From Sphingomonas gellani (GTDB lineage: Bacteria; Pseudomonadota; Alphaproteobacteria; Sphingomonadales; Sphingomonadaceae), in NCBI RefSeq assembly GCF_900110035.1, contig NZ_FOCF01000002.1, forward strand, positions 186,001 through 250,000: 64,000 nt of DNA, given 5' to 3'. Position numbers and translations under genes: made by a program. Within the stretch, counting starts at the first letter, position 1, and the number at the start of each line of letters is the position of its first letter. Under the pieces are notes generated by a model. The model had not been told where the DNA came from. It searched no databases and saw only the letters and a list, made by a program, of their open reading frames with translations. Shown here one piece after another: positions 53,208 to 61,435 of this stretch.

Positions 53208-54029
53208 GTGACGCGTGCGAAGCGGTGGACGCCAGGATTGGCCATGGCTCTCACCGGCCTGTGCACACAGATTGCCTGCGCGGCCGACATGGCGTCGGAA
53301 CCGGTGTTCCAAAGCTCACCGGAGCGCAGGACGGTACAGGACAAGGACTGGGGACCGTGGTTAGGGCCGTTCCGCGCCAAGCTGGTGCCCAGCCTGATGC
53401 AGGATTTCGGCGAACGCTATCTCTACGCGCCGGCCAACCAGGCGCTTGCCGCGCCGAAGCCCGGCGAACGGCGGGTCGTCTTCCTGGGCGACTCGATCAC
53501 CGATCGTTGGGACCTGGCGCGCAGCTTTCCCGGCAAGCCCTATATCAACCGCGGGATCGGCAGCCAGGTGACGGCACAGATGGTGCTGCGCTTCCGCCAG
53601 GACGTGATCGGCCTCCATCCGGCGGCGGTGGTGATCCTGGCCGGGGTCAACGACGTGCAAGGTTTCCTGCAAAAGGAGACCGCCGGGTCGATCGAGCAGA
53701 ATTACGAGGCGATGGCCGACATGGCCGACCGCCACGGCATCAAGGTCGTGTTCGCGTCGCTGCTGCCGATCAACAACTATTCCGATCAGGCAAAGGACGT
53801 GCTGAACGAACGTGATCCCGCCGAACTGCGCGCGTTGAACGCGTGGCTGCGCCGGTTCTGCGCCGAGCGCGGCTACGTCTATGCCGATTATTATTCGGCG
53901 CTGGTCGACGGCACAGGCCTGTTGCAGCGTGACATGACGGTGGACGGCATTCACCCGCTGCGTGCTGGCTACGCGAGGATGGCGCCCATCGCGGAGGCTG
54001 CGATCAGGCGCGCGCTGGCCGGCCGCTGA
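53208..54029 (+). CDS. Exported SGNH/GDSL esterase
   Basis: A 273-residue esterase with signal peptide (GLAMALTGLCTQIACAADM). SGNH blocks: VVFLGDSITDRW with the nucleophile Ser, the Gly in INRGIGSQVT, GVNDVQGF with the Asn, and DGIHPLRAGYARM with Asp and His. Likely removes acetyl groups from polysaccharide. GTG 53208 is chosen for GGAGGGG at 53194-53200; TTG 53205 is a close alternative. A second, related SGNH gene lies at 59011-59838. Confidence 0.85.
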   Translation: MTRAKRWTPGLAMALTGLCTQIACAADMASEPVFQSSPERRTVQDKDWGPWLGPFRAKLVPSLMQDFGERYLYAPANQALAAPKPGERRVVFLGDSITDRWDLARSFPGKPYINRGIGSQVTAQMVLRFRQDVIGLHPAAVVILAGVNDVQGFLQKETAGSIEQNYEAMADMADRHGIKVVFASLLPINNYSDQAKDVLNERDPAELRALNAWLRRFCAERGYVYADYYSALVDGTGLLQRDMTVDGIHPLRAGYARMAPIAEAAIRRALAGR

Positions 54030-54036
54030 AGGCCGG

Positions 54037-54393
54037 TCAGTCCTGCTCCGTGAGTGAGAAGATGGTGCGGCCCGCCACCCATTTCTCGTCCTTGTCGGCC
54101 CAGTCTAGGCGCTGTTGAAACCGGTCCATCAGCCGCTCCCAGGCCTGAACTGCCGGGTCCGCCGCATCGGCCGCTGCCTTCGCTGCCGGCTCGAAATCCG
54201 GCAGCGTTTCCATGATCATCACCAGCCGGTTGCCGCTGCGGTAGATGTCCATGTCGGCAATACCGGCGGCACGGATGCTCGCCACCACCGCCGCCGGCAC
54301 CGCGCCCGCCGCGTGGCAGCGCTCATATTCGGCGATCAGGCCGGCATCGTCCTTCAGGTCCAGGAACAGGACATGGCGCGTAGTGCCCGGCAT
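54037..54393 (-). CDS. L-rhamnose/L-fucose mutarotase family protein
   Basis: A 118-residue DUF718/RhaM-like protein that speeds exchange between alpha and beta forms of a deoxy-sugar: LFLDLKDDAGLIAEYERCH, then IRAAGIADMDIYRSGNRLVM and MDRFQQRLDW. In this locus L-fucose is the likely substrate. Its start shares a base with the stop of the FAH-family gene, so the two are coupled. It is the last gene of the run. Confidence 0.85.
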   Translation of the reverse strand: MPGTTRHVLFLDLKDDAGLIAEYERCHAAGAVPAAVVASIRAAGIADMDIYRSGNRLVMIMETLPDFEPAAKAAADAADPAVQAWERLMDRFQQRLDWADKDEKWVAGRTIFSLTEQD

Positions 54394-55235
54394 CAGTCCG
54401 CCACGACCTCCTGCCGCTGCTCCCCCAGCCCATCGATACCGAGCCGCATCACGTCCCCCGCCTTCAGGAACACGGGGGGCTTCTGACCCATGCCGACCCC
54501 CGGCGGGGTGCCGGTGGAGATCACGTCACCGGGATGCAGGCTCATGAACTGGCTGAGATAGCTGACGAGGAAGGCGGGCTTGTACACCATCGTGCCGCTG
54601 GACCCGTCCTGATAGCGGTGGCCGTTCACCTCCAGCCACATGCGGAGGTTGCAGGGATCGTCGACCTCGTCCTTCGTCACCAGCCATGGACCCAGCGGCC
54701 CGAAGGTGTCGCAGCCCTTGCCCTTGTCCCAGGTGCCGTGCCGCTCAAGCTGGTATTCCCGCTCCGACACGTCGTTGATGAGGCAATAGCCGGCGATGCA
54801 TGCCTGCGCCTCGGCCTCGTCCACATATTTCGCGGTCGAGCCGATCACGACGCCCAGTTCGACCTCCCAGTCGGTCTTGGTGGATCCGCGTGGAATGCGG
54901 ACGGTGTCATGGGGGCCGATGATGGCGCTGGTCGCCTTGGTGAACAGCACCGGCTCGGGCGGCACGGTGGCGCCGGTTTCCGCTGCGTGATCCGAATAGT
55001 TGAGGCCGATGCACAGGAACTTGCCGACCTGGCCGACACACGGACCCAGCCTCGGCGTGCCCTCGATCAGCGGCAGCGTCGCCGGGTCGATTACGGCCAG
55101 CGCCGCCAGGCTCGCGGGTGACAGCGCCGCGCCGGCGATGTCCGCAATCTGCGCCGACAGGTCGCGCAACCGACCCTGCGCGTCGATCATGCCCGGGCGT
55201 TCGGCACCAGGCGATCCATAGCGGATGAGTTTCAT
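54393..55235 (-). CDS. FAH-family hydrolase, 2,4-diketo-3-deoxy-L-fuconate hydrolase
   Basis: A 280-residue fumarylacetoacetate hydrolase-family enzyme. FLCIGLNYSDHAAETG, EPVLFTKATSAIIGPHD, metal ligands in DWEVELGVVIG and in INDVSEREYQ, GKGCDTFGPLGPWLVT, ISTGTPPGVGMG. In the non-phosphorylated L-fucose route this enzyme cuts 2,4-diketo-3-deoxy-L-fuconate into pyruvate and L-lactate, and the neighbours support that. ATG 55235 with AGGAGAATTCGC is used; upstream in-frame codons belong to the intergenic DNA. Confidence 0.88.
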   Translation of the reverse strand: MKLIRYGSPGAERPGMIDAQGRLRDLSAQIADIAGAALSPASLAALAVIDPATLPLIEGTPRLGPCVGQVGKFLCIGLNYSDHAAETGATVPPEPVLFTKATSAIIGPHDTVRIPRGSTKTDWEVELGVVIGSTAKYVDEAEAQACIAGYCLINDVSEREYQLERHGTWDKGKGCDTFGPLGPWLVTKDEVDDPCNLRMWLEVNGHRYQDGSSGTMVYKPAFLVSYLSQFMSLHPGDVISTGTPPGVGMGQKPPVFLKAGDVMRLGIDGLGEQRQEVVAD

Positions 55236-55282
55236 GCGAATTCTCCTGTTGTTCCGACCGGATCGCGTCGACCCTGCCGCTT

Positions 55283-56011
55283 TCAGTTCGCCCAGCCGCC
55301 ATCGATCACGTGCGTCTGGCCTGTGGTGAAGGCCGACTCGTCGCTGGCGAGATAGAGCGCCAGTGCCGCGATCTCTTCCGGTCGGCCGAGCCGCTCCATC
55401 GGCTGTCGTGCGACGAACGCCTGCCGGGCGCTTTCGTAATCGCCGGTGTCTCGCAGCCGTTGTTGCAACGAGGGCGAGTCCACCGTGCCCGGACAGATCG
55501 CGTTGCATCGAATGCCCCGCTGGACGAAATCCGCCGCCACCGACTTGGTCAGGCCGATCACGCCCGCCTTGGTCGCGCCATAGGCGAAGCGATTGGGGAT
55601 GCCCTTCACGGAACTGGCGACGGAGGCCATGTTAATGATGCTGCCCGCGCCCCTGGCCAGCATGTCGGGCAGATAGGCGCGGATCGTGCGGTACATGGCG
55701 GTGACGTTCAGCGCGGTGGCGTCCGCCCACTGGTCCTCGTCGCAGTCCAGGATCGTCCCGTTGTGCACCACGCCCGCACAATTGAACAGCACGTCGATCG
55801 GCCCCGTTCGTTCGGGCAACGCCGCCACCGCCACCCTGTCGGTCGCATCGAGCGCCATGGTCCGACAGCTCAGCCCGGTCAGCTTTCCCGCATCGATATC
55901 GGTTGCGATGACCTGCGCGCCCTCTGCCGCGAACAGTTCGACGCTGGCTCGGCCGATGCCCTGGCCGGCCGCGGTGATCAGCGCGACCTTGCCCTGCAGA
56001 CGCCCGGTCAT
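55283..56011 (-). CDS. SDR dehydrogenase, 2-keto-3-deoxy-L-fuconate dehydrogenase
   Basis: A 242-residue short-chain dehydrogenase: cofactor loop ITAAGQGIGRAS, an Asp after the second strand (TDIDAG) predicting NAD+, NCAGVVHNG, active-site Ser in NMASVASSVKG and Y-x-x-x-K in YGATKAG. The segment CNAICPGTVDSPSLQQRL is typical of the group that includes KDF dehydrogenases and DHRS6. It oxidises 2-keto-3-deoxy-L-fuconate before cleavage. Forty-seven bases before the FAH gene on the same strand. Confidence 0.88.
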   Translation of the reverse strand: MTGRLQGKVALITAAGQGIGRASVELFAAEGAQVIATDIDAGKLTGLSCRTMALDATDRVAVAALPERTGPIDVLFNCAGVVHNGTILDCDEDQWADATALNVTAMYRTIRAYLPDMLARGAGSIINMASVASSVKGIPNRFAYGATKAGVIGLTKSVAADFVQRGIRCNAICPGTVDSPSLQQRLRDTGDYESARQAFVARQPMERLGRPEEIAALALYLASDESAFTTGQTHVIDGGWAN

Positions 56012-56191
56012 GCGGCAAGCTGCGATACTGGACGGAGCGATGCGAAACTGGTTTCCGTCAAGATGAACTCCTGATGCCCTGATGGTTCCGATACGCCGCG
56101 CGGGGGTGGCATCCTTTGCAACGCCTGTGCAGCGTGGCCGCGCCGATCGACGAACATCGCCGCACGCCCGGCCATGATGCGCATGGCGCCA

Positions 56192-57139
56192 TCATGCGAC
56201 GGCCCGCTTGGCGTCGGCCCAGAAGGCGTCGGGGATCGGTGTTTCCGCGAATCGTGTCGTCGCCTGTACCTGATCGGTACCGACCAGGCCTGGAATGACC
56301 GACACCACGGCGCGTGCGCGCAGCGGAAACCGGAGGGCGGCGGCGGGCAGCGATACGCCGTATCGATCGCACACCGCCTCCAGCCGGCGGACACGGTCGA
56401 TCACCGAGGGTGGAGGCGCGCCATAATCGAAGTGGGAGGCGATCGCGTTGCGGCTGCCGTCGATCAGGATGCCGCTGTTATAGGGCCCTCCGATCACCAC
56501 GCGCGTGCCCTTCGCCGCGCATCGTTCGAGCAACGGCCGCGCGGCCTCCTGTTCCAGCAGCGTGTACCGCCCGGCGAGCAGGATCACGTCGAGCTGCACT
56601 GCGTCCAGCAACGTGTCGCACACTGCGATCTCGTTCACGCCGATCCCGATCGCGTCCACGGCGCCCTGGTCGCGCAGATCGGCGAGCGCGCGATAGCCGC
56701 TGTCGAGGAAGTCGCGCAGGTGGCGCGCATTATCCGGGCCATGCTGTCGCTCCCCCAAGTCGTGCGCCAGGAGCACGTCCACGCGCGAACGCCCCAGCCG
56801 TGCCAGGCTTTCGTCATGGCTGCGTCTGACCGCATCGCCTGAATAATCGAAGCGTCCCTGATATGGCCTGGCGTTCACGAACCCGTGCCGTTCGGCTGCG
56901 GTGCTGTCCGTTCGCTCCAGCAGGCGACCGACCTTCGTCGACACCAGCCCACGGTGGCCCAGCACGCGTCCCAGCCGTATCTCGGCCAGGCCGAACCCAT
57001 AATGCGGGGCCACGTCGAAGAAGCGGATCCCCGCGTCCCACGCAGCCGCCACGGTCGCGTCCGAGGTCTGGTCGTCGACGGCGCGATACAGGTTCCCGAT
57101 CGCCGCGCAGCCCATGCCGAGTTCAGGGAGTGCGATCAT
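56192..57139 (-). CDS. Aldo/keto reductase, L-fucose dehydrogenase type
   Basis: A 315-residue aldo-keto reductase of the pyridoxal-4-dehydrogenase/D-threo-aldose dehydrogenase branch: GMGCAAIGNLYRAV, FFDVAPHYGFGLAE with catalytic Asp and Tyr, the Lys in VSTKVGRLL, DVLLAHDLGE, and the late PLRARAVVSVIPGL. These enzymes oxidise L-fucose to L-fucono-lactone with NAD(P)+. ATG 57139 gives the usual N-terminus; an ATG at 57187 is also in frame. It is 180 bases before the SDR gene. Confidence 0.87.
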   Translation of the reverse strand: MIALPELGMGCAAIGNLYRAVDDQTSDATVAAAWDAGIRFFDVAPHYGFGLAEIRLGRVLGHRGLVSTKVGRLLERTDSTAAERHGFVNARPYQGRFDYSGDAVRRSHDESLARLGRSRVDVLLAHDLGERQHGPDNARHLRDFLDSGYRALADLRDQGAVDAIGIGVNEIAVCDTLLDAVQLDVILLAGRYTLLEQEAARPLLERCAAKGTRVVIGGPYNSGILIDGSRNAIASHFDYGAPPPSVIDRVRRLEAVCDRYGVSLPAAALRFPLRARAVVSVIPGLVGTDQVQATTRFAETPIPDAFWADAKRAVA

Positions 57140-57367
57140 GCCAGCGGTCCACAAACAAGCGCAGCATCTTGCCGCGCAAGCGTGCACGTCATGTCCAGCC
57201 GGGATGCCGGATCGCGCGTCAGCATCGCCCTATCGCTCTCAATCGTCATCGGCTCATCCCGAGGTCCGCCGCGACATCGCGAGAGCCGTCATGAGGGCGG
57301 CCGTCCCCCGTTCCGATGCCCGGACGGTCGGTCGCCGCAATGGCATGTGCACCGGGCCGGTTCGCGA

Positions 57368-59014
57368 TCATGCGATGCCCTGTCCCTCGATCTTCACCAC
57401 CGGTACGAAGCGACCGTCGACCCTGCGAGGTATGTCCAGGTGGAGCGCCTCGGCGGCATGGCGGTGCGCCACGGGCCCGCCACCCAGCAGCGTGACGCGC
57501 TCGATCGCTCCGCCCCGCCAGTGTTGCCGTCCCAACGCCTTCACCGCCGATGCCCCGGTGGGCCAGCCGAGAAACAGCACGTACAACGCCCCCTTGTTGG
57601 TGGTGAAGCGCACATCCTGCGGCGTAAACGGCTTCATCCCGCCCTCGTTCTGCATGCCGGGCGTCAGCACGGTCGGCCCCTCTCCGTACGTCCGCCATGG
57701 CCGTGAGCCGAAGATCGCCTCGCCGTTGATCGCGATCCAGCCGGCCATGTCGTCGAGGATCCTCTCCTCCTCGCTGTCGATGATGCCGCTGCCCGGCTGC
57801 GGCACGGAGAGGAGCAGATTCCCATTCTTCGACACCACGTCGGCCAGACGCTGGATCACGTCCTCGGCGGTCTTGTAGCTTTTGTCGTTCAGCCGGGCGA
57901 CGTTGTAGAACCAGTCGCCGATGCAGGTGTCCGTCTGCCACGGTTCGTCCCACAGATGGTCGGTGAAGCCGCGCTCCACGTCCTGGACGATCCCGAACCG
58001 CTCGTGCGGCTTCAGCTGCTTGCCGGTAAGCACCACGTCGATCTTGCCGTGCCATTCGATCGAGCGATTGTAATAGTCCGCCGCGGCCTGAAGCCCGACC
58101 GGGCCAAAGGGCAGCCCGTAATCGTCGAAGTAGCAGAAGTCGGGGCGATACCTGTCGATCAGGTCGGTCTGACGCAGCAGCCAGTTGGTCACGAAGCGTT
58201 CGCCGCGCACGCCGGCGGGCGGGGTCTCGATCCACTGGCCGTCATGCTGGTCGTGCCACCGGTTCATGGCATCCACGGTGTCGATGCCGTCGGGCATCGG
58301 CGCAAAGGGGCCGGTATAGAGTTCCTGCGGGTCCAGGCCGTCCCACCATTGCCCGCGCCCATCCGCCATGGTGAGCCGATGCGCGTCGTAGCGGACGCCC
58401 TTTTTCGGCCCGGTCGGGTCATAGCCATAGGCCGGCTGATACCAATGCCAGCTGTGCGCGACATGGTTGGACACGCCGAATTTCAGCCCCGCCTCACGCG
58501 CTGCCTTTTCCCAGGTCCCGACCACGTCGCGCCGGGGTCCGACGCGGGTCGAGTTCCACGCATGGTAACGGCTGTCGTAGCAGTCGAGATTGTCGTGGTG
58601 GCAGGCCAGGGCCACGAAGTACTTGGCCCCGACCTTCTTGTATCGCGCGACCAACGCCTCGGGATCCCAGCGGTTCGCCGTCCACAGGTGCTGGATGTCC
58701 TTCATGCCGAAGTCCGACGGATGGCCGTAGGTCTTCAGGTGATGCTCGTACATCGGGTGACCCTGCATGTACATGAAGCGACCATACCAGTCGCCCTGCT
58801 CAGGCACCGATTGCGGCCCCCAATGCGCCCACAACCCCAGCTTCGCGTCGCGAAACCATTCGGGATACCGATAATGCTCGATCAGCGACGACCAGGTCGG
58901 CTGCACGGGACCCCTTGCCAGCCCCATCGGACTTCGCGCGAGCGCGGACCGGGCGAAGGGCAGGGCGGCCATGCCGGCCAGTGCGGCGCGGCGGGTGAAC
59001 AAGGGCGGCGTCAC
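57368..59014 (-). CDS. GH29 alpha-L-fucosidase, exported
   Basis: A 548-residue GH29 enzyme with a twin-Arg-like leader (FTRRAALAGMAALPFARSA). Barrel motifs: YPEWFRDAKLGLWAHWGPQS, VGAKYFVALACHHDNLDCY, FGVSNHVAHSWHW, and the nucleophile Asp in FCYFDDYG near residue 296, then NGNLLLSVPQPGSG and a C-terminal beta-domain. It frees L-fucose, the entry substrate of the locus. GTG 59014 overlaps the SGNH stop by four bases, so translation is coupled. Confidence 0.91.
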   Translation of the reverse strand: MTPPLFTRRAALAGMAALPFARSALARSPMGLARGPVQPTWSSLIEHYRYPEWFRDAKLGLWAHWGPQSVPEQGDWYGRFMYMQGHPMYEHHLKTYGHPSDFGMKDIQHLWTANRWDPEALVARYKKVGAKYFVALACHHDNLDCYDSRYHAWNSTRVGPRRDVVGTWEKAAREAGLKFGVSNHVAHSWHWYQPAYGYDPTGPKKGVRYDAHRLTMADGRGQWWDGLDPQELYTGPFAPMPDGIDTVDAMNRWHDQHDGQWIETPPAGVRGERFVTNWLLRQTDLIDRYRPDFCYFDDYGLPFGPVGLQAAADYYNRSIEWHGKIDVVLTGKQLKPHERFGIVQDVERGFTDHLWDEPWQTDTCIGDWFYNVARLNDKSYKTAEDVIQRLADVVSKNGNLLLSVPQPGSGIIDSEEERILDDMAGWIAINGEAIFGSRPWRTYGEGPTVLTPGMQNEGGMKPFTPQDVRFTTNKGALYVLFLGWPTGASAVKALGRQHWRGGAIERVTLLGGGPVAHRHAAEALHLDIPRRVDGRFVPVVKIEGQGIA

Positions 59015-59838
59015 CTGACCACCGCGCGACCGCCGAGCGTCCGCCTGATCGCCGCCAGCGCGACCGGTGCCATTACGGCATAGCCCTGCGCAGTCGGATG
59101 CACCCCATCGCTGGACAGACCCGGCTTCATCGCGCCATCCGGCGTGGCGAGCGCGCCGTAATAATCGACATAGGTGGCGCCGCTGGCGGCGGCATAGCTT
59201 TTCAGCCACGCGTTCATCGCGGCGATCTGCGGTGCAGGCTTCTTGTCCCTGGCCCAGGGAAAGGCGTCGGCCGGCGGGATGGACGCCAGCATCACCCTGA
59301 TTCCATGCGCCCGCGCCAATTCGACCATGGACCGGATGTTGCCCTGAACGGTCTCCATCGTGGCCGCGCCCGTGTTCCCGGCGATGTCGTTGGTGCCCGC
59401 CATGATGTGGACGGCGGCGGGGTGAAGGTCGATCACATCGTTGCGAAACCGCACCAGCATCTGCGGCGTGGTCTGACCGCTGATGCCGCGATCGACACGA
59501 CCGTCCTTCCAGAAATCACGACCCAGATTTTGCCAGTTGTCGGTGATGGAGTCGCCCATGAACACGACCCGTGGCTTCTGCCCCGACGCCCTCAGTTGCG
59601 CGTTGGCGGCCTTATAGCGGCAAAGCTGACCGAAATCGCGCGTGAGCATGTGCAGGTTCCAGAGCTTCCAGCCATCGCCATCGGTGGGAGCGGGGTGCTG
59701 TGGGCAGGGGGCCGCAACGATACCGACCGAATCGTCCGCGTGCGGATCGCCGGGAACGCTGGTCTGTCCCGAGACGCCCGTCGCCAACAATGCGGCTGTT
59801 CCGATCGCCATGATCCAGGGCCCTGTCGTCCGCATCAT
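59011..59838 (-). CDS. Exported SGNH/GDSL esterase, coupled to the fucosidase
   Basis: A 275-residue esterase with signal peptide (WIMAIGTAALLATGVSG). Blocks: VVFMGDSITDNW with the Ser, DRGISGQTTPQML, AGTNDIAGNTG with the Asn, and SDGVHPTAQGYAVM with Asp and His. Close in plan to the gene at 53208, so the locus has two such enzymes, perhaps for differently placed acetyl groups. GGGAGAG stands directly before the ATG pair at 59838/59835. It leads the SGNH-GH29 operon and is divergent from the lactate dehydrogenase gene. Confidence 0.85.
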   Translation of the reverse strand: MMRTTGPWIMAIGTAALLATGVSGQTSVPGDPHADDSVGIVAAPCPQHPAPTDGDGWKLWNLHMLTRDFGQLCRYKAANAQLRASGQKPRVVFMGDSITDNWQNLGRDFWKDGRVDRGISGQTTPQMLVRFRNDVIDLHPAAVHIMAGTNDIAGNTGAATMETVQGNIRSMVELARAHGIRVMLASIPPADAFPWARDKKPAPQIAAMNAWLKSYAAASGATYVDYYGALATPDGAMKPGLSSDGVHPTAQGYAVMAPVALAAIRRTLGGRAVVR

Positions 59839-60032
59839 CTCTCCCGTCGGCCGTGCCGCCGCGCTCGTTCTGTGGTACCTTGCGTATGCCGTTGGGGCGC
59901 ACGCCGTTGGTGGCCATTGACGTAGTAGCTGGCACAGCGGATTAGAAATGAAAACCGTGTTCGGATATAAAACTTGATGATCGCGAGATGTGCCGCGAAC
60001 CCCGCTTACCGCCAGTTTTCAGGATCGCGCTG

Positions 60033-61181
60033 ATGTCCAAGGCCGCTTCCGTGCTCGATTATCGCGAGCTTGCCCGCCGGCGGCTGCCGCGTTTCCTGTT
60101 CGAGTATATCGACGGCGGCAGCTATGCCGAGGTGACGTTGCGCCGCAACGTCGCGGACCTGGAGGCGATTGCGCTGCGCCAGCGGGTGCTGACCGACGTG
60201 TCGTCATTGGATCTTGGCACCACCCTGTTCGGCCAAAGGCTCAACCTGCCGGTTGCGCTGGCTCCGATCGGATTGGCGGGAATGAACGCCCGTCGCGGCG
60301 AGGTGCAGGCCGCTCGCGCAGCCGCCAGGGCGGGGGTGCCGTTCTGCCTGTCCACGGTGTCGGCCTGTTCGATCGACGAGGTCGCCCGCGCCGGCGCCGG
60401 ACCGTTCTGGTTCCAGCTTTACATGATCCGCGACCGTGCCTTCATGAAGGATTTGCTCGCCCAGGCGACGGCGGCGGGGTGCACGGCGTTGGTCTTCACC
60501 GTCGACATGCCGGTGCCCGGCTCCCGCTACCGCGATTACCGCTCCGGATTGGCAGGTGCGTCGGGGCGGATGGGGGCGCTCCGTCGAGCGGTGCAAGGCG
60601 TGCTGCGTCCGGCATGGGCCTATAATGTCGGCGTGCGCGGCCGCCCGCACCAATTGGGCAACGTCGCGCCGGTTCTTGGCAAGAATACCGGGCTGGAGGA
60701 TTTCTTCGCCTGGATGCGGGACAATTTCGATCCCGCAGTCACCTGGGCCGACCTGGACTTCATCCGGAACAGCTGGGACGGCCCGTTGATCATCAAGGGC
60801 ATTCTCGACCCCGAGGATGCTCGGGCCGCGGCGGCGCTCGGCGCGGACGGAATTGTCGTGTCCAATCATGGCGGGCGCCAGCTTGACGGCGTACCATCCA
60901 CCGCGACCGCCCTGCCGCCCATCGTCGATGCGGTTGGCGATCAACTGACGGTGCTGGCCGACGGAGGCGTGCGGTCTGGGCTCGACGTGATCAGGATGCT
61001 GGCGCTTGGCGCCAAAGGCGTGCTGCTGGGACGTGCCTGGGTCTATGCCTTGGCCGCCAGGGGAGAGGCAGGCGTGGCCCATGTCCTCAAGCTGATTGAG
61101 GCCGAGATGCGCGTAGCCATGGCCCTCACCGCTTGTACCAGCATCGATCGGATCGGTACGGACGCTCTCGTGGTACGGTGA
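60033..61181 (+). CDS. lldD: FMN-dependent L-lactate dehydrogenase (LldD-type)
   Basis: A 382-residue alpha-hydroxy-acid dehydrogenase: [66 protein letters not shown], the active-site His in [11 protein letters not shown], and the FMN phosphate loop [15 protein letters not shown] and GAKGVLLGR. It oxidises L-lactate to pyruvate and passes electrons to quinone. In this setting it would use the L-lactate made by the FAH-family enzyme. ATG 60033 gives the usual start ([17 protein letters not shown]). The IS6 copy B begins 18 bases after its stop. Confidence 0.88.
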   Translation: MSKAASVLDYRELARRRLPRFLFEYIDGGSYAEVTLRRNVADLEAIALRQRVLTDVSSLDLGTTLFGQRLNLPVALAPIGLAGMNARRGEVQAARAAARAGVPFCLSTVSACSIDEVARAGAGPFWFQLYMIRDRAFMKDLLAQATAAGCTALVFTVDMPVPGSRYRDYRSGLAGASGRMGALRRAVQGVLRPAWAYNVGVRGRPHQLGNVAPVLGKNTGLEDFFAWMRDNFDPAVTWADLDFIRNSWDGPLIIKGILDPEDARAAAALGADGIVVSNHGGRQLDGVPSTATALPPIVDAVGDQLTVLADGGVRSGLDVIRMLALGAKGVLLGRAWVYALAARGEAGVAHVLKLIEAEMRVAMALTACTSIDRIGTDALVVR

Positions 61182-61198
61182 GCATTGGAGTGCTCGAT

Positions 61199-61422
61199 CC
61201 TGTTAAACCAACGTGGCAGGTCGGGTGGCCTGCTGATGGCGTAAGGCGCTGAGCCGCAAATCACGGGCGCTGTTACTCAGTCTGTTTTTGTAGGTTGAAC
61301 TCCCCGCCGAGGGTGATCCGGTTGGCGGTCATCACGAAGACACACGACAAGGGTGCAGCCTTTGCTTCATGACGAAGGCGCTGGACGCTACGGCTCACCG
61401 CCTGAGGTCACCATTACAGATC
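61199..61422 (+). mobile_element. Decayed IS6-family element (copy B)
   Basis: Begins CCTGTTAAACCAACGTGGC at 61199 and parallels copy A (42279) through GGTGATCCGG at 61311-61320. At about 61332 it jumps to a later part of the transposase (HDKGAAF, compare RDKAAAL of copy A) and goes on, in another frame, with RYGSPPEVTITD at 61387-61421, the IS6 segment around the second catalytic Asp. An internal deletion and frameshifts make it inactive. It lies between the lactate dehydrogenase and GH84 genes. Confidence 0.78.
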
Positions 61423-61435
61423 GGCGACGACGCCT

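Noticed and set aside
50219..53815. A 1198-codon open frame on the plus strand opposite the TonB receptor
   Set aside because: It is the mirror of a clear receptor gene in GC-rich DNA, has no ribosome binding site or domain, and runs through the receptor's promoter and into the next gene.
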